A program made the translations under genes and the position numbers. Positions 22,613-35,060 of a stretch of DNA of 64,000 nucleotides are shown here, piece by piece. Numbering within the stretch: the first letter of the stretch is position 1; every line of letters starts with the position of its first letter. The stretch comes from Monoplex corrugatus (Eukaryota; Mollusca; Gastropoda; Littorinimorpha; Ranellidae). The DNA lies in NCBI GenBank assembly GCA_030674185.1, contig CM060312.1, positions 29,797,335 through 29,861,334 of the forward strand, written 5' to 3'. The notes beneath the pieces are model-generated. The model was not told the DNA's origin. It did not search any database and saw only the letters and a program-made list of their open reading frames with translations.

Positions 22613-22860
22613 AGGTTTAGTTTTTATGCATGCTATGGTGTCAATTACCCGTTACACATGCTGTGGTGTCAATTACATGTTGCAACAGTCAAAAAATGTA
22701 TCTCGAAAGTATCTCAAAAGCCATAGCATGCATATGTAATCATATATTTGTGTTGTATGACTGACGAAGCTGTTTACAGCATGCATTTATGTGTTCGCTG
22801 TGTGTGACAGGGTAATGTGATCAGCTTGCCAAAGACTGAAAGACCTCTGTCTTTGTGCAG

Positions 22861-22978
22861 ATCCGAATGATTGTGTTATGTGCTGTAGCCCTTCCCAACA
22901 TCATCCTAGCATGGTGTGTGTCCAGAGACTTTGGCTTCCAGGAGTACCGTATAGTTGGCTCAAACGAGACCTTACCGG
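22861..22978 (+). CDS. polytopic membrane protein, internal exon c
   Basis: Acceptor ctttgtgcag at 22860, donor CCGG|GTAAGT at 22978/22979; phase 0 in, phase 1 out. It encodes a transmembrane helix (IRMIVLCAVALPNIILAW) followed by CVSRDFGFQEYRIVGSNETL. The SNET sequon (N-x-T) suggests that this loop is luminal or extracellular and may be N-glycosylated. Flanking introns are 6.3 kb (Ty3) and 5.6 kb (nested LINEs). Confidence 0.85.
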
Positions 22979-23949
22979 GTAAGTTTTGCAACACACTATA
23001 TCATTGTCTCTAAGCCATTTGAAGTTATGCAGTATACAGTGTTTTGTTGTCTTTTAAACATTTTTGTTATCAGTAGACAGTATCTTATTGCATGCATGTT
23101 TACTGTGCCCTTTGGGTATACGAAAGTAAACGTTTCAGCATCATTGTACGCTTTCTGTTCTAGACATTTTAGCACCATTTTCGTATTCAAACTTGAGCCG
23201 ATGTGTTTGGAGCCATTCTTATGTTCTCTCTGATAAAAGGCATTGCTGCTGTAGATAAAAGACATGTTCAGCTGTTTAGACATACGCTGTGCGCACTCTG
23301 CTGGCACTTGGTTCCAAGTGTTCCCACTTAGCTCTGCACTGTCCCTGGATTTGAGAAAAAAATGGTAAATAAAAGGAAAATGGCAGGAGCAAAGAAGGCA
23401 CCATTCATTAAACTGATGATGAGGAAAACACATGTGAGAAGAGAATGTTAGGCCTGACTCTGTAAAAGAAAACTAAAATTTACAGTCAAAAGCTTTTTTA
23501 CATTGTACCACAAAGACTTTCCATGTTTGGTTCACTTGAAGTAGGAAGAGAATGACACAGTTCACTAGCACAGCTTGAATAAAGTTCAGTTATAATGGCT
23601 GAATATTTCAGTTTGTTGATTAGTCATCAGTTGGTGGTATTGCTAACATTGCCATTCAGAGTGTAGTTATTGCAGGGCCCAATCATATGTACAGCAAATG
23701 TCGGTGGAAAACAAGTGTGTTTATTTTCTCTAAAGCATTTAAAGTTACACAATACACAGTGCCCTTTTATCTCCAAGATATTTTACATCATCAGTAGACA
23801 TGCAATGCTGCATGGGAAAACCCAGCTAAAGATACAGGCACTCATTTATACCTATGTCTGATAGTAGCTGGGTAGGATCAAAATTAGGTCAACTGAGACT
23901 TTTCCATATTTCAAGTCTTTAACATCTATTGTCCAATTTCTGGAAGTTT
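22979..23949. other. intron sequence, possible old repeat
   Basis: Two loosely similar stretches (near 23005-23110 and 23720-23810) share tacagtg and atcagtagaca words. I cannot assign them to a family. Confidence 0.4.
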
Positions 23950-24480
23950 TATCATAAATCAGTACTGAATTCAAAGTTCAGTGCATCTAACAGGAAAATA
24001 ATAATAGATAAATGGGTGAATTTGTATTTTAATAATTTCAATCCTTCTCTTATTTTGATGATTTTAGCAGATGTGCGATCATAAATTTTAACTGAGCCTG
24101 AGTATTGAAAATCACTCATATTTTCTGATGTTGTCTTGTTGATTTGAATATTTTGATATGCTTGACTTTCTTCTCCTTTTAGGTGCACTACTTTCGTCTT
24201 CCTTGCATTTAGATGAGACCTTCCTCTTTTCTGCCTGCTGCATCTATGTTATACAGGATTCTTTTCATGCTGGTGATATTGTCCTACATCAGTGTAGTAT
24301 CATCACATATCATAAACTTGTGATGTTTTGACCATCAAGTTTCATTCCCATATCTTCAGTTGAAAAAATTATTCCATGTCTTCATTACCTAAGTTTGGTC
24401 TAGAGAAATTGAAAAATCAAGCAAGACATTGCTTCTTACTTTGAGATTGAAGTCAGCAATAATTTTGAGGCTTTACTCCA
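23950..24480 (-). pseudogene. LINE RT fragment, minus strand, downstream half of an interrupted copy
   Basis: On the minus strand a decayed RT palm reads DDTTLM then DNITSMKRILYNIDAAGRK, followed by the FQYSGSVKI and KIIKIREGLKL blocks. It matches in order the part of a LINE RT that should follow the fragment at 26160-27050 on the same strand. The two are separated by a plus-strand LINE. Confidence 0.65.
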
Positions 24481-24485
24481 GGTTG

Positions 24486-26151
24486 GGCATTAAACGACCA
24501 GTATCCAGGAGAAATTTGGGCAGATGTGAAGAAGACCTACTTCGAAGTAGCAGAAGAAAAGTTAGGCAAGAAAAAAAGAAAACCAACTTAGCCCTACATT
24601 AACAAGGAAGTTATGGATCTAGTCAAACAGACAAGCCAAGCTCGCAAATTTGGAAGAAAGAAGAAAACAAAAAATGCAAAAAGAAATTAAGAGCAGAATT
24701 AGAAGAGATAAAAAAAATGGGCTGGAGGAAGAAGGCGCAAAAATATATGAGCAAATGAATGCAGAAGATCCAGGGATCTATTCTAACAGATAAAGAAAGT
24801 TCAATCCACCAAATTCCAACCCAGAAATGAGTGCATCAACAGCAAAGAAAGCACCACATTGACTGAACCAGAGCAAATTATGAACAGATGGAATGAATAT
24901 GGAGCATCCCTTTTTAGTAACAATAGCCCCCAAGACACCCTCTACCCTGACCTGAACCATTCAGAATCAGAACCAGAACCACTTTAAACCCTTTTACTCC
25001 CGCAGCCTGTCCACCAGCATCCTCCATTGTCAACCATGCCAGTAAAGCAAAAACTCAACCCTTTGACTCCCTCACCCTATCCACCAGTTTCCCAACAGAT
25101 TAAAGCCCAAGATAGAAGAAGAACTGTCTGACTGCGAGGCAGGTTACAGATCCAGCAGAGGTGCAATTGACGTGTTAAACAAAGATCAAAAGGCTACAGT
25201 CAGAACTTTTAATTTTTCAACATCCACAGGGAGGTTAGACAAGGTTATATCCTTTCACCATATCTCCTTAACATCTATACGGAACAAGCCATGAGAGATG
25301 TTGATGTATAAAGATATGAAGAAAAAATACACACTTTTCTACGCTGATGATACTATGTTATTAGCAGACAATATTACCAGTATGAAAAAAATTCTGTACA
25401 AGGTGGATGCAGTGGGCAAAAAGGCTGGCCTAAATTTGAACGCCATGAAAACAAAAGTGCTACATATTAATTTAAAGGCAAAGACACTGAAAACAATCAA
25501 GACTACTTGATTAATAAAGTTCCTTTAGAAAGTGTAACTTTAAGATTTTAAATATCTTGGTTCTATTAAGACCGATGATGGATCCTGTTCTAGAGACATC
25601 AAAATAAAAATTGGAATGGCAAAGCAAAAAATGGTTCAACTCAACAATATGTGAAAAGACAGAGGCATACCAAATGACCTGAAAATTAAACTTTTAAAAA
25701 TGTTTGATCTTTCCAATCAAGATTTATGGCTGCGAAGCCTAGACTCTCAGAGAAGCTGATTGCAAAAGAATTGAGGCAACAGAGATGTGGTTATATCAGA
25801 CTCTACTGTGTGTTCAGTGGACAGATAGAAGAACCAGTGAAATATCAAGGAAGAACTTGATACCATCACGGCATCAGAGAATTACTAGCAGACATCAACA
25901 AGAGAAAACTAAAATACATAGGCCATGTGTCACATAACAAAAACACAGACCTGATGGCAATCATTGGCAGGAAAAACAGTGGTGAAAAGAAAGGCAGACC
26001 TCCAATCTCATACATTGAGAACATAACCAACATCAGTGGCCTAAATAGTCAAGAAATTGTCCACAAAAGTCAAGACAGAACCATTTGGAGGTGCAAGGCA
26101 GTGTCACAAAATGCAGTGGCTGACACTGAACCTGGTGACATCGACAGGTGA
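24486..26151 (+). pseudogene. LINE RT remnant, plus strand, inserted into the minus-strand copy
   Basis: Decayed non-LTR RT: EELSDCEAGYRSSRGAID, VRQGYILSPYLLNIYTEQA near 25235, FYADDTMLLADNITSM (25335), FKYLGSIKTDDGS (25550), and a C-terminus ending EPGDIDR then TGA at 26149-26151. Many frameshifts and stops. A MITE copy (24984-25096) interrupts it. Its YADD-based family is related to the minus-strand copy rather than to the LINE at 1-2608. Confidence 0.8.
24984..25096. mobile_element. palindromic TTAA MITE, copy 3 (left half only)
   Basis: ttaaacccttttactcccgc, then the inner arm aaccctttgactccctcacc. The right halves are absent. Confidence 0.78.
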
Positions 26152-26159
26152 CATATCTT

Positions 26160-27050
26160 CAGTATCCGCTTCTTTCACAACCAGCTCCATGTGTGTGTTA
26201 AAGAGATGAGGTGACAGGATTCATCCCTGATGGGCTCCTGTCTTGAATTTAAAATATTCACAGGTTTCTCTGTTCGATTGAATTGTTGCTGTTTTGGTCA
26301 TTGTATAGGGCAGCATTAAAAGAAATAAGATGTTCAGGGAAGCTCATCTTCTTCATGTATTAAAAAGATGGTGATGTATGACACTGTCAAATGCTTTGTT
26401 GTGAAAGTAATGAAGGCTTCTTGCTCGTTGTTTCTGATTATTTTTATCATGATTTGTAAAACAAATTGCATACCAGTAGTTCCTCTTTTGGCCCTGTAAT
26501 CTGCTTGACAATCTGACAGCTCCTCTTCCACTTTTGATCTCATTTTGTTAGGTAGTATGATAAATAGTGTTTTGCCAGCATGACTGATGAAAGCAATGGT
26601 TCTGTGGCTGTTGCAGTCTTTTGATGTTTTCATTCTTGTCCAGCATGACAAGCAAAGCTGTTGTTGTTACCAATCTGTTGGCCATTCACATGTTCTGCAT
26701 GTTTTACAGCATAGATGGAGCAATACTTTAATTCATGATTCTGTGTTGTTGGGATTTTTTTTCAGCAGCTCTCCAGGAATGTTGTCTTGTCCTGGTGCTT
26801 TTCTTGATGGCTGTGGTCAATCTGCTAAAGAAAAATCTGATTAAAATGCCAAATGATTTGATATGATTGCTCATCAAAATTGAGATTGATTGCTCAGTCA
26901 TACACTGATTTTGTAGTTGATGTTTGGTTGTTTTCGCTTTCCTAATTTCTTCCAACTTGTATTTTGATTTTCTTTCAGTATTACAGTTAGAAATTTTAGC
27001 ACAGTCTTGCTCAAGCCACACTCTCTTTTGATACATGAAGAAGATGGGCA
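26160..27050 (-). pseudogene. LINE RT fragment, minus strand, upstream half of an interrupted copy
   Basis: Minus-strand frames include SKVEEELSDCQADYRAKRGT and, further on, a diverged QG-x-LSPHLFNT block, the same RT region as the plus-strand copy nearby. It stops just before the catalytic box, which is found at 24330 on the same strand. Confidence 0.7.
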
Positions 27051-27433
27051 TCCCTGAAGATCGAAGCAGCAGAGATGGGGTTCTACAGGCAGCACCTTAG
27101 AGTCAAATGGATGCATTAAGGAACAAAAGAAAACATTCTGAATGAACTCAAGAGTCCAGCATCAACTGCTGACATAAATCAACAAACGAAAAGAAAAATG
27201 CATTGTCCATGCCATCTACAACACCAACACAACGTTAGTGACAACAGTTTTTACAAGGAAAAGTTGAATCTGGGCAGACCTTTCACCTCCTACAGGGAAC
27301 AACATCACCAACATCAAAGGTTTGAAGGTCTAGGAAGTAGCACAGAAAAGTCAAGACCAGAGTAAATGGAGGAGAGTTGTTATTCCATCTGTTGAGGCGG
27401 CTACCATCAAACTTTATGATGCTGACAGGTGAT
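27045..27433 (+). pseudogene. LINE C-terminal fragment, plus strand
   Basis: Contains KAAEMGFYRQHLRVKW and ends LYDADR then TGA at about 27432, parallel to the EPGDIDR ending of the 24486-26151 copy. So it is the end of a second plus-strand relative. Confidence 0.6.
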
Positions 27434-28224
27434 GGTTGAGTTCTAATCCCTCATCGATGTAAGCCTGTTGTATTTGTGTTTATAATGAGCATGTGACTTT
27501 ACAAATGATTGTTCATGTAGAGTAAGAAGGCGACATTAAATTGAATTGAAAAATTGAATTCTGCTTTTAGCATACTAATTCATGAACTTTGAAATATTAA
27601 GATAAGCTAAAGACTTAAAAATGAAAAAAATGCACTCTAGCCTGGTTTTCCTGTGCTAGGTCACTTGATTGTCTTTAGAACATGTGAATTTATGCAATAC
27701 ACAATACTTTATTGTCTCTAAAACAGTCTTCGGTGGGCATGCATGCTGGGTGTCTTCTGTATGCTTCTGGACACTGACATGAATTACAGGATCTTTAACA
27801 TGCATATCTCATGTTATATGTGCATGTACACACAAAGGACATATGGTCACGGCTACGAAATGGCATCAAACGGGCTGTGCACGCTACTACCGAACTTCGG
27901 AGCTTAATTTACATAAGATGGATCAAAGATGAATAACGAAAATTGGCACAGAATTACATCATAGACTGACGTTTTCTGTGACATCATTTTCCATTTTCTG
28001 TAAATGCGTTTTCAAGCTATACAGACGTGGTCTCATTCTACTGGAAAGTACCCTCGTATGTACTGATGGTCTCCATACCTGCTGATGCGGGAGATTGAAA
28101 TTGTTTCTTATTGAAATTGCTCCTTAGTTAATTGTGTGTTTGTTTCAGATAGTTTCCCAAAGTAGTGAACAGAAACATTCAGTGTCAGCTCATTTATTGC
28201 AAACATGATTTTGTATCAGTTTTC
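27434..28224. other. intron sequence, nothing recognised
   Basis: AT-rich, with a weak resemblance around 27690-27760 to the 23005-23110 stretch. Confidence 0.4.
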
Positions 28225-28400
28225 AAAAAACTTGTGGCCCACTTTATGGTCAGATCTACAACCCCTGGGTTATTTGCATGAAGCTGTAATCAATCGAGCT
28301 AATGCAGATCCCATAAACCCATACTCCACCCAAGGGTCAAGTCCAAAACCCCTGCATTATCAGCATGACACACTAACCAACTGAGGAAGCTGCCCTCAAC
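28225..28400 (-). mobile_element. degenerate tRNA-derived SINE
   Basis: Minus strand: an A box-like ttcctcagttggttagtgtg near 28385 with a weak B box about 40 bases on, and a second partial repeat near 28290. Confidence 0.45.
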
Positions 28401-28535
28401 ACATGAATTTACTAAGTCTATGTTTCATTTATTTATGTATCTGTTTATTTGTTTACCAATTATTGTGATTATTTGCATTTTATTTACTTAGATCTTAATT
28501 TACCCATTTTGATATTTATTTATTTGTATTTTCAG

Positions 28536-28594
28536 GACCGTACAGGCAAGCAGCCATGTTTTACTGTCTTCTCTTGTGTGATCTTCTTGCCACT
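28536..28594 (+). CDS. polytopic membrane protein, internal exon d
   Basis: Acceptor tgtattttcag at 28535, donor ACT|GTGAGT at 28594/28595; phase 1 in, phase 0 out. A 59-base exon encoding GPYRQAAMFYCLLLCDLLAT, the start of a hydrophobic helix that continues directly into exon e. Short, but both sites are strong and the phases fit. Confidence 0.8.
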
Positions 28595-29407
28595 GTGAGT
28601 GAAATAGAGTCTGTGTGATGTGTTCTTAAAGAGGGGGACATACATTGAGTCTTGGTGGTATCAAGTTAATGGAAGGGGCATGACATTTCCTTTCTAGTGA
28701 TGCATAAATGAAGTCTCCAGGACAAAAATTGTAGGAGTTATGGCCAACTGATATGTCACACGTGCATAATCCTTCTGTTGAGAAAACCTGGTGGAAAAAA
28801 AATCAGAAACATTCACAATCAGATATTCCTTTGCATCCTAACTAATACTGCATTTTTGATAATTCTGATTGTGTTATCTTGAAATACTGTATGCTACACT
28901 CAGAAGTTGACATCATATGCTTCAGAAGAATGTGTGGAATGTTGTTGATGGTGGTGTAAAAACTGCCCATACACGATAATTTTAGTGAAGCATTCCTAAG
29001 GAATATCACAAGTGTTTAATTGTAATGCATTTTGGAGGTGGATTTCATTGTGAAATGTCTTGGGGGGGAATCCAAAGAACAGGTTACCACTAAAATCAAT
29101 TTCACCCAGATAGGCTGTCAGCACTTTCCTTTGGCTGTATCCTGCTTTGCTTGCATGCAATTTTACTCCCCTTTTGGGAAAATGGATTACATTTTGGTTT
29201 GTTTTTTTTTTAGTGTCAGATGTGACATGCAATTTCTTAATTGAGCACATATAATTTGTTGCATTTCTTAACTTGTGTTTGAAATATTTCAGTGGTTTAT
29301 TGCATGAATTTGAATTTGTTCAAGCAGGATCTCTTTGGGGTTTTTCCCTGTCCCATTTTCTATACCATATTAGAGACCACAGAATCGGGAAAAATGTTTT
29401 ACAGTGC
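28595..29407. other. intron sequence, nothing recognised
   Basis: AT-rich intron DNA without an identified repeat. Confidence 0.5.
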
Positions 29408-29789
29408 TATTATGATGATGACATTACGAATGATTATGATGACATTAGGAATTCCTTTATGGATTGAGGCTGCATGATAAAGATGTACTGTACACTAACT
29501 TTTGTTCTTTGTAACAGTACATACTAGCGTCAAGTAGGCCAGAGATAAACAGACAGACGTTATGTTGGTTCAGTAGATTATCAAACCAGCAACCATAATG
29601 ATGATTGATGAAGTGGATGAGACTTGACTGTATATTCCCAGTCTTTTCTTTGAGCCCATAGCACGCTCAGCTCTGGCTAGGAATTGGTTGGGGCCGAAAA
29701 CCGCACAGTGGTTTTGGCAGGATTCATGGAATTTGAACTCACAACCTTCTTGTCATTGGTTTGTTGTGCTAACCACTAACTATGGCGAC
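29408..29789 (-). mobile_element. tRNA-derived SINE (family B), copy 1
   Basis: The 5' end on the minus strand is gtcgccatagttagtggtta, followed by a B box-like gagttcaaattcc, a body with tcatccacttcatc and a 3' end in (ATC)n. Copies 2 and 3 are at 52325-52693 and 58400-58740, all in the same orientation. Confidence 0.8.
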
Positions 29790-30216
29790 TTTATTGTTAT
29801 AATGAATTCTAGTCAGGCTGTATGTTGAATGCAATTAACATAACTGACAACAAGAAAAAATATGTATGGTTATTTTTTTTTTTTCTATCTTTATTTTGCC
29901 ATTAAGGTAGCCGTGTTCTGTTTTTGGGGAGATATACATGCTGGATGTGTTTGTGTTTCATGGCTTATAAACTTTAGATATATGTGCGTATTTGATGTTC
30001 TGCATGCCTGTATACTTGGAGGTGGTTCAGGCAATATCGAGTCTGCATCTGTGATGTGGGAGAGTGGAAAAATCTTCACCCTTAAGCAAGTAGGCTGTAT
30101 CTGAATAGGTTTGAACCAAAACCTCCCAGTTGAAAGACCATTGTCTTAACCATTCTACTGCTGCAACTATCACTGACATGTCCATTTATCTATATATTTT
30201 TATATGTGTGTTCCAG

Positions 30217-30333
30217 TGCAGTGTAATCGTGTTGGTGCTGGAGCATGGAACGGCAGTGTCGGTGACACAAATCGTGATTCTTGCTGTTGGACTGCCTTTC
30301 TCTTTCCTGTGGTTTATCATTGGATGTGTTTTG
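30217..30333 (+). CDS. polytopic membrane protein, internal exon e
   Basis: Acceptor tgtgttccag at 30216, donor TTG|GTATGA at 30333/30334; exactly 39 codons, phase 0 on both sides. It encodes CSVIVLVLEHGTAVSVTQ, completing one helix, and a second long helix VILAVGLPFSFLWFIIGCVL. Phase 0/0 means that skipping this exon would keep the frame and remove most of two helices. Confidence 0.85.
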
Positions 30334-30435
30334 GTATGATCTGGTTGAATTGTTTGCTCATTTGGATAAAGTACCATATGTGGTGGGTTCATTTTTCAGG
30401 GGGTTACATGGTTTTCAATGGCCTCTTACCTCATT

Positions 30436-30655
30436 TACATAGTGTGCACTGCTGATAACACAGGGGTCATGGGTTTAACCACTGGACAAGGTCACATGGG
30501 CTTTGTATACGGGCTGGCGTCTCTGTTAACAGAGCCATAGACTCTCAGGATCTAATGTCTTTACTTCAGTATCATCCCACAACATAAAAACTGACCTGTT
30601 TACTGCCCATCTTAATGTTCCAGTCATTTAGTTGGTGTCAGTTTAGTGGTTTTAC
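30436..30655 (+). repeat. dispersed repeat family C, copy 1 (tRNA-related head)
   Basis: A head with catgggtttaaccactgg (B box-like) and a body with cacaacataaaaactgacct and gttccagtcat..ttggtgtcag. Shared with 41310-41528 and 48070-48365. Confidence 0.7.
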
Positions 30656-30719
30656 AGGTCCTGTTCTCCTCCCCCTCCCCATTTCAAAACCTTGCCAGCA
30701 CACAGAGTTTGCGCAAGCT

Positions 30720-30812
30720 GAAATACTGTGCCAGATAATTATTGGGAGATGTAAGTGGAATGCATATGGAATTGTCCAGGTGTGATGACTCCCTCTTAAA
30801 CTCTTGATTTAG
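30720..30812 (-). repeat. short dispersed repeat, inverted copy
   Basis: Complement of the 22510-22612 stretch (tcatcacacctggacaattc on the minus strand). Confidence 0.65.
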
Positions 30813-30969
30813 AAAGCTTATATAGAAATTGTGTGTGTGTGTATGTGAGTGTTTTTGGTGTGTGTTTGATGTGTGTGTGTGTTGCATGCATGTGTGTAGT
30901 CACTGACAGTGGGACCACCTTTCTCTCTCTGTGGTATCTCTTTGTATGGATTGTGATACGAATATTTTA

Positions 30970-31018
30970 CTTAACTTTTTGCAGCTGGTGGATAGGATGA
31001 GGGAGTTAAAGGGTTTAA
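30970..31018. mobile_element. palindromic MITE, fragment 4 (inner right arm)
   Basis: gcagctggtggataggatga followed by gggagttaaagggttta matches the inner right arm of the MITE at 17703-17895. Confidence 0.65.
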
Positions 31019-31517
31019 GCATTATCTAGAAATGAGAGTGTGTGCTTACCCATGTATTTGATGTATTAATAGATAATACCTCAACAAAATATGCTATTCA
31101 ATAGTATAGAATTTTATATTGCCTGCACACAGAAGATATGTATTTCTCACCTTGGATTTCATATACAAGCACTTCTAATTGAAAGCAGGTTTTAACTCTC
31201 TGAGCCCGAACATACCAATATCGGTACCCTGCTCGCACAACATTTCAGCCTGAACGTACGAGTTCGGTACTTTAGCTTTCTGCATTTTTCATTCGCCGGA
31301 GCTCGACTGTGTACGAAACTAAGCACTACAGGCCTCTAGTTCATTCATTCATGAGTGCATCTGCACCATTCCCGCGAGCAACAAGGCTTCATTGTCTCAA
31401 TGTCTGTGCTGTATGCGAATGTGTAAGGGTAGTAGCACCGTGTCAACCTGCTGTGTGTAATCAAAATGGCGGTGTCTTTGATGTCATCAAAGCGAAGCAG
31501 ACAAACTCGTGGCTTAC

Positions 31518-31998
31518 ATGGCACCAGAAGTGCTTGAACGAATCGAACAGCTTGAGACTGAAGGCTCAGACGTTGAAGAAGAAGATGACTCATGTGTAGT
31601 GAGTTTGTTGCGATAGACTCGGATGTCGACCCTCAACTCAGTGACGCTTCCAGTGACAAGACTCGGTCTTTCGACTCAGTACCGAGTATGACACAGAGTC
31701 GGACAAGCGATGCCTCCTGACGATGACAGTGCTGAAGGGGATGGAAGTGGGTGGTGAAGAGAACACTGAAGCGTTTCTGGACATTTTTCTAAAACCATGG
31801 AACGAGAACTTCACATTCTTCCCTGTGATCATCAATTTCACTGAGGTCGAAGAGTGTGGTCTGCATGTCGAGCATGTGCAGAACCACGCCCTCCCTTCCC
31901 CCTTGTTGGATTCAGGACTGATGTTGGATTCAGGAACAGTGAATAAATCTGTGTTACAAAACATGTGCAGTGAGTACTGCATGGACCAGAATATATGA
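31518..31998 (+). pseudogene. acidic N-terminal ORF remnant, possibly piggyBac transposase
   Basis: ATG at 31518 opens MAPEVLERIEQLETEGSDVE and EEDDSC. Past a frameshift near 31595, Asp/Ser-rich sequence continues (AIDSDVDPQLSD, SRTSDAS), then FLDIFLKPWNENFTFFPV in a third frame. The acidic Ser/Asp lead is like piggyBac-type transposase N-termini. No DDD catalytic region follows before the tandem array begins. Confidence 0.4.
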
Positions 31999-32239
31999 TG
32001 ACTGTCTGATAACTTGACTTAAGCTCAATCAACCCCCAAAAACGTTTGTTTTCTTATTTTCAATTCAGAATGAATCACTGAAACATGATTTCAAGCTTGC
32101 TTATTTGCTCTTGTACACTTTCATTGTGTACATGATTGCAAACTTTCTAGTCTCAATATTTCCTGTGATTATGTATGATTTTTTTTCTTTACCTAATGCA
32201 AATGACCATTGTAATTTGTTGTCAGTGTGTGTGTGTTTG

Positions 32240-34800
32240 TATTTATCTCATCTAACATATACTAGTTACTACACGTTGCCTGTTGACAAAGAAAGAGTTA
32301 CTGCTAGGTTCTTATACTTGGTAACATAATGCCCAGTCATATATCAACTGTGTAGAAGTGTTTTTGATTTCAAAAAGCTAACTTTTTTTTTTTTTTATTC
32401 TTTGGATATTTTGGTACCCCCCCTGCGCAAACTTTTGAAACAAAATAATTTGCTTCAAAATGTTAAAAAAATTGTAGAAGGCATATGAACACTTTCATAC
32501 TTGCTCAAAAGTTTATAACCATGTTAGTATCACCGGAAACTTTCAAGTCTATCTGTCTTTCCTATGATTTTTTTTTATGATGTAGTCTGAATTGCTGTTG
32601 TGTTGTATGTTACAACATTGACCTAATAAACATTGCTTGTTTTCATTGAAAGACTTACAGCTGGTTTCTGAAACTTGGTACACATTATGCCCAATCATAT
32701 TGCAACTGTCTAGAAGTGTTTTGATATCATAGAGCTAAAATTGTGTGTGTTTTTTATTCTTTGCATGTACTGGTACCCCCCCCCCCCCCCCAGCACAAAC
32801 TTTTGACAAAATAATTTACAGTAAAATTTCTAAAAACTGTATCAAACATGTCAACTGTTTCATTCTTGCACAAATTCAGTTTGTAACCATGTAAGTATCA
32901 CTAGAAACTTTCAAATCTGTCTGTCTTTCCTATGATTTTTTATGATATTTTTTGTTCATGAAGTGTGAATGGCCATAGCTGTGTCTGTGCGTGTGTGTAT
33001 ATTATAACATTGACATAAGGAACATTGCTTGTTTACATAGAAAGACTTGCAGCTTGTTTCTGAAACTTACTTCACATAATACTCATATTACAACTATCTA
33101 GAAGTGGTTTTGATTTCATAAAGCTAAATTTGTGTTTTTTTATTCTTTGCATGTATTGGTAAACCCCTGCGCACACTTTTGAAACAAAATATTTTACTTC
33201 AAAATTTAAAAAAAAAAAAAACCAAACAAGTGAACACTTTCAAGTTTCATACTTGCACAAAATCAGTTTGTAACCATGTCAGTATCACCAGAAAGTTTCA
33301 AGTCTGTATTTTTTTTATGATTTTTTTTTTTATATATAATGTGAATGGCCATTGCTGTCTCTGTGCGTGTGTACATGTTATAATACTGACATAATGAACA
33401 TTGCTTGTTTACATAGAAAGACTTGCAGCTGGATTCTGAAGCTTTGTTCACATAATACTGAATCATATTACAACTGTCTAGAAGTGTTTTTTGATGTCAA
33501 AAAGCTAAGTGTAGGTTGTTTTTTTTTATTCTTTGCATGTATTGGTACCCCCCCTGCGCAAACGTTAAAAACAAAATAATTTACTTCAAAATTTAAAAAA
33601 AATAGTACCAAACAAGTGAACAATGTCATTCTTGCTCAGAAGTCAGTTTATAACCATGTTAGTATCATCAGGAACTTTCAAGTCTGTCTGTTTTTCCTGT
33701 GATTTTTTATGATTTTTTTTGTTTATGTGTCTAAATTGCCATTGTCGTCTGTGGGTGTGTGTGTACATTATAACATTGATATAATGAACATTGCTTGTTT
33801 ACATAGAAAGACTTGCAGCTGGTTTCTGAAACTTGGTGCCCATAATACCCAATCATATTACAACTGTCTAGAAGTGGTTTTGATTTCAATAATCTTAAAT
33901 TGTGGGTTTTTTATTCTTTTCATATATGGTATCCCCACAGGGGGGCCGCACAATTTAAAAAATATATCAATAATAAAAAAAATGGCAGGAGACAACTCAA
34001 CACCTTCATACTTGCACAAACATTGGTTTGTAATTATGTTAGTATCTCCAGAAACTTTCAAGTTTATATATCTTTCCTATGATTTTTTATGATTTTTTTT
34101 TGTTTATGTAATGTGAATGGCCATTATTGTCTCTGTGCGTGTGTGCACATTATGATATTGACATAATAAACATTTCTTGATCACAAAGAAAGAGTTGGTG
34201 TTTGTTTCTGATACTTAGTACACATAATACCTGATCATATTGCAACTGCCTAAAAGTGTTTTTGATATCAAAAAGCTGAATTTGTGAGTTTTTATTCTTT
34301 GCATATTGGTACCCCCTCCTGTGCAAACTTTTAATCAAAATTTTTAAAAAAATAGTACCAAACAAGTCAACTCTTTCATACTTGCACAAAAGCTGGTTTG
34401 TATCCATTGTTAGTATCATCAGAAACTTTCAAATCTGTCTATCTTTCCTCTGATTTTTTATGATTTTTTTTTGTATATTTAGTATGAATGGCCATTGTCT
34501 GTGCATGTGTGTGTACAATTTAAAATTTGCATACTTCAAATTGTTTGTTGACAAAGAAAGACTTGCAGCTAGTTCATGATACTTGGTAAACATAATGCCC
34601 AGTCATATTGCAACTGTCTAGAAGTGTTTTTGATATCAAAAGTCTAAATTTGTGGGTTTTTATTCTTAGCAGGTATTGGTACCCCCCCCCCCCCCCCCCC
34701 CCAGCACAAACTTTAAAAAGTCATTTTTTTCAAAATTCAGTTAAAATAAAAATCAACACAAAAGTTAGTTTGTTCTTATGTTAGCAATACCAGAAAGTTT
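32240..34800. repeat. tandem array, about seven units of ~360-390 bp
   Basis: Each unit contains gaaagacttgcagctggttt, ggtaccccccctgcgcaaac with a variable C run, aacaagtgaacactttcat, and ttttttatgatttttttttg. The anchor word gaaaga(c/g)tt recurs near 32290, 32650, 33040, 33417, 33807, 34188 and 34557. Units diverge by a few to many percent. Short ORFs in it repeat the same nonsense peptide. Confidence 0.88.
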
Positions 34801-35060
34801 CAAGTCTTTAACTCCAAAACGTTTTTTTTTTTTACAATTTTATTAGTAACCCTTCCAAACAGCCAGGGCAGAAAGGTTGTTGACTGACACAATTGCCCAG
34901 GGCAGAGTGAGTTAATGTCAAGGAAACTCAGTTTTTCCAATACCGGTAAGAATCTGTGCTTTGCAAGAATATTACCCACTCATTTTAACAAAACTGTTAG
35001 ACTCAATGATATAGTGCCATTGACACTAGCAGCAAAATGTGCCTTATGCAAGATGTAAAT

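Larger units (their letters stand above)
31192..34915. mobile_element. possible piggyBac-like element bounded by TTAA
   Basis: Left border TTAA (31192-31195) then CTCTCTGAGCCCGAAC. Right border, read inward on the minus strand, TTAA (34915-34912) then CTCACTCTGCCCTGGGC. The ends are imperfect inverted repeats. An acidic ORF remnant (31518 onward) and a ~375-bp tandem array lie inside. TTAA borders and an acidic N-terminal peptide fit piggyBac transposons, but the catalytic core is missing, so the assignment is tentative. Confidence 0.45.
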
